This document shows positions 12,049 to 13,737 of a stretch of DNA of 13,737 nt, in pieces (within the stretch, counting starts at the first letter, position 1; every line of letters begins with the position of its first letter). A program made the translations under genes and the position numbers. The notes under the pieces were generated by a model that was given only the letters and a program-made list of their open reading frames with translations, ran no database searches and was not told the DNA's origin. This DNA is from Thiopseudomonas sp964394445. Its GTDB lineage: Bacteria > Pseudomonadota > Gammaproteobacteria > Pseudomonadales > Pseudomonadaceae. The stretch spans positions 1 through 13,737 of the forward strand of contig CAYMXO010000044.1 of assembly GCA_964394445.1 (NCBI GenBank), written 5' to 3'.

Positions 12049-13737
12049 TCAGGTTCTCTTTATAAGCTGGCGCAGCAGGAAGCGGTTGGGGTGACAGGCT
12101 TCGGCCACGCTTCGCGGTAGTGGCAGCGGTTCGTTGCAGATCCAGGCGGCCAGTAGTTCGCCGGCCAGTGGGGCGGTGATCAGGCCGCGTGAGCCATGTG
12201 CCAGGTTGGCGTACAAGCCGGGAAACCAGGGTGCCGGGGCAGCAGGTTGTTGACGGGCATTCTGCCCGGGCATGGCATAGGTGTGGCAAAAGGCTTCGGC
12301 ATTGGCCAGCGGGCCGATCACTGGCAGGTAGTCGGGAGTGGTGCAGCGCATGGCGGCATGGCCGCGCAGCGGGGCGTGCAACAAGGCATCACCGCCCATG
12401 GCGTGATACAGGGCAGGGGACAGATCCTGCAGACGACGGATGTTCTCCTGCTGTTCGCTTGCGTTCAGCTCAAGGCTGTCACTGTCAAAAACGAAGCTGG
12501 CGCCGGTGCAGTGTGCGCCATTGCCGGCCGGCGCCACGTAGCCTTCGGCGCTGACAACGCAGCGTAGCGCCTGACTGTCCGGGGTGGCCGGCAGCAGGCT
12601 GGTCTGGCCGCGGATGTTTTTTAGTGGCAGGTGCGCCGCCTGTGCCAGGCTGGCTGCCGCGCCGGCGTTGGCCAGCACCACAACCGGCGCCTGCCATTGG
12701 CGGCCATTAGTGCTGTGCACCTGCCAGTCATCACCTGTGTGTTGCAAACGGTCAATATCCGCCTGTGTTTCCAGCTGTATGGCGGGGTGATCCAGTAGCC
12801 AGCGGCACCAGTCGGCCGGCGAGGCCCAGCCGGAATCGGGATAAAACAGTCCGCCATGTTCCAGCGGAATGCCGGCTACGGCACTGGCCGTTGCGGTATC
12901 CAGCGGTTGCAGCAGGTCATGGGCAAAGGCGGTGGCCAGTTTTTGCTGACGCTGCCGTTCCTGCTCGTTCCAGGCCAGCTGCAGCAAACCGCAAGCCTGC
13001 CAGGCAATGCGTTCAGGCCATTGCTCAAGCATGCGCCGGCTGAAACCAAAGCCTGCCAGTATCAGCTGTGACAGCTGTGTATGTGCTGCCGAAAGCTTCA
13101 GGTACAGCATGCCGCGGGCGTTGCCGGAGGCCTGGCTGGCAATCTGCGCTTCGCGCTCCAGCACTGTGACTTGCCAGCCGCGCAGAGCCAGGCTGTGTGC
13201 AGTGGCACTGCCGGCCAGGCCGGCACCGATGACAATGGCATGGCGCTTTTCCGGGGCGGGCACAGCATATGCCGGGCGCGCATACCAGGGTGGCTGCCAA
13301 CCGGTTTCGGGCGGGTTTTCCAGTTGGCCGCAGAGCATTTCCCGCTTGCGGCCAAAGCCGGGGCTGCGCTGCATGGCAAAACCGGCAGCGATCAGGCCGC
13401 GCCGGACAAAGCCTGCGCTGGTAAAGGTGGCCAGTGTTGCCTGCGGTGCCGATAGGCGGGCGAGCAGGTCAAACAACTCCTGTGACCACATTTGCGGATT
13501 TTTTGCCGGAGCAAAGCCGTCAAGAAACCAGGCGTCGATCTGTGCATCCAGTGAGGCCAGCTGCTCGCAGGCATCACCGATCAGCAGGGTCAGCTGTACG
13601 CGACCGCCGTCCAGCACCAGCGTTTGCATGCCGGGCTGAATGACGCGGTAAACAGCGAGCAATTTGCTGCTGAGTTCTTCCAGCTCCGGCCACAGGGCCA
13701 GCGCCTGGCGCAGGTCATCCGGTTGCAAAGGAAATTT
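12049..13737 (-). CDS. mnmC: Bifunctional tRNA wobble-uridine modification enzyme MnmC, 5'-truncated by window edge
   Basis: The visible 562 residues start KFPLQPDDLRQALALWPELE, which matches the EKFPL...DL...HWPEL region of MnmC, so roughly the first 100 residues lie outside the window. The N-terminal part is the end of the SAM-dependent methyltransferase domain, with IDAWFLDGFAPAKNPQMW (64-81 of the internal TTG frame) and FTSAGFVRRGLIAAGF. It is followed by the FAD oxidoreductase domain with the dinucleotide-binding motif HAIVIGAGLAGSATAHSLAL (163-182). In E. coli the oxidase converts cmnm5(s2)U to nm5(s2)U and the methyltransferase forms mnm5(s2)U at tRNA position 34. The protein ends QLIKRT with TGA. 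It lies upstream of map on the same strand but is separated by 570 bp of repeats, so it is probably a separate transcript. Confidence 0.93.
   Translation of the reverse strand, partial: KFPLQPDDLRQALALWPELEELSSKLLAVYRVIQPGMQTLVLDGGRVQLTLLIGDACEQLASLDAQIDAWFLDGFAPAKNPQMWSQELFDLLARLSAPQATLATFTSAGFVRRGLIAAGFAMQRSPGFGRKREMLCGQLENPPETGWQPPWYARPAYAVPAPEKRHAIVIGAGLAGSATAHSLALRGWQVTVLEREAQIASQASGNARGMLYLKLSAAHTQLSQLILAGFGFSRRMLEQWPERIAWQACGLLQLAWNEQERQRQQKLATAFAHDLLQPLDTATASAVAGIPLEHGGLFYPDSGWASPADWCRWLLDHPAIQLETQADIDRLQHTGDDWQVHSTNGRQWQAPVVVLANAGAAASLAQAAHLPLKNIRGQTSLLPATPDSQALRCVVSAEGYVAPAGNGAHCTGASFVFDSDSLELNASEQQENIRRLQDLSPALYHAMGGDALLHAPLRGHAAMRCTTPDYLPVIGPLANAEAFCHTYAMPGQNARQQPAAPAPWFPGLYANLAHGSRGLITAPLAGELLAAWICNEPLPLPRSVAEACHPNRFLLRQLIKRT

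Noticed and set aside
11537..12065. Open frames of 150 or more codons through the map/mnmC gap
   Set aside because: Their sequence is explained by the two 90-bp elements, which is why the peptide CPCQQAATNR-type segments recur. There is no conserved protein character.

Overview
The window looks like chromosomal DNA of a gammaproteobacterium in the Pseudomonadaceae. Three things suggest this: a FleQ-type flagellar regulator, an Fpr ferredoxin/flavodoxin-NADP reductase ending in VENYW, and many short palindromic repeats built on the Pseudomonas REP core GCGGCTaaAGCCGCTCCTACA. A member of the Halopseudomonas (P. pertucinogena) group is possible but not proven. Apart from the repeats, this is housekeeping DNA. 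I see no phage, insertion sequence, CRISPR array, rRNA or tRNA.

Layout, left to right. (1) 3-935, +: the 3' part of fleQ, cut by the left edge. (2) 936-1343: a repeat-rich gap with a REPIN-like inverted pair, another REP, and two other palindrome families. (3) 1344-1577, -: a YheU/UPF0270 small protein. (4) 1578-2007: a 65-bp direct repeat in two copies, then a compact candidate control region with two 13-bp dyads 20 bp apart and a possible sigma70 promoter. (5) 2008-3330, +: a Na+/H+ antiporter-family (NhaC-like) membrane protein, ending at a strong hairpin. (6) 3434-4567, -: rlmG. It is divergent from (7) 4643-5419, +: fpr. (8) 5420-5829: another repeat gap. (9) 5830-11478, -: a tightly packed six-gene run transcribed in the order map, glnD, a 56-residue two-helix membrane protein, an ArsC/Spx-like protein, csdA, csdE. 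(10) 11479-12048: a gap with two nearly identical 90-bp elements with 15-bp terminal inverted repeats, hairpins and one more dispersed palindrome. (11) 12049-13737, -: mnmC, lacking its first ~100 residues because of the right edge.

How the genes fit together. The map-glnD-smORF-arsC-csdA-csdE run has gaps of 16, 26, 10 and 6 bp and a 4-bp ATGA overlap, so it is probably one operon. It combines N-terminal Met removal, nitrogen signalling (PII uridylylation) and sulfur mobilisation (cysteine desulfurase plus its sulfur acceptor). RlmG and MnmC modify rRNA and tRNA. Fpr handles redox exchange between NADPH and ferredoxin/flavodoxin.

Most notable: the tandem-dyad control region of the antiporter; at least four families of short palindromic repeats in gaps where familiar Pseudomonas neighbours (fleSR, finR, rpsB-tsf, dapC) are missing; the unrecognised small membrane protein coupled to the arsC-like gene; and a GAFTGV variant of the sigma54-contact motif in FleQ. 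I found nothing I would confidently call a wholly new system.
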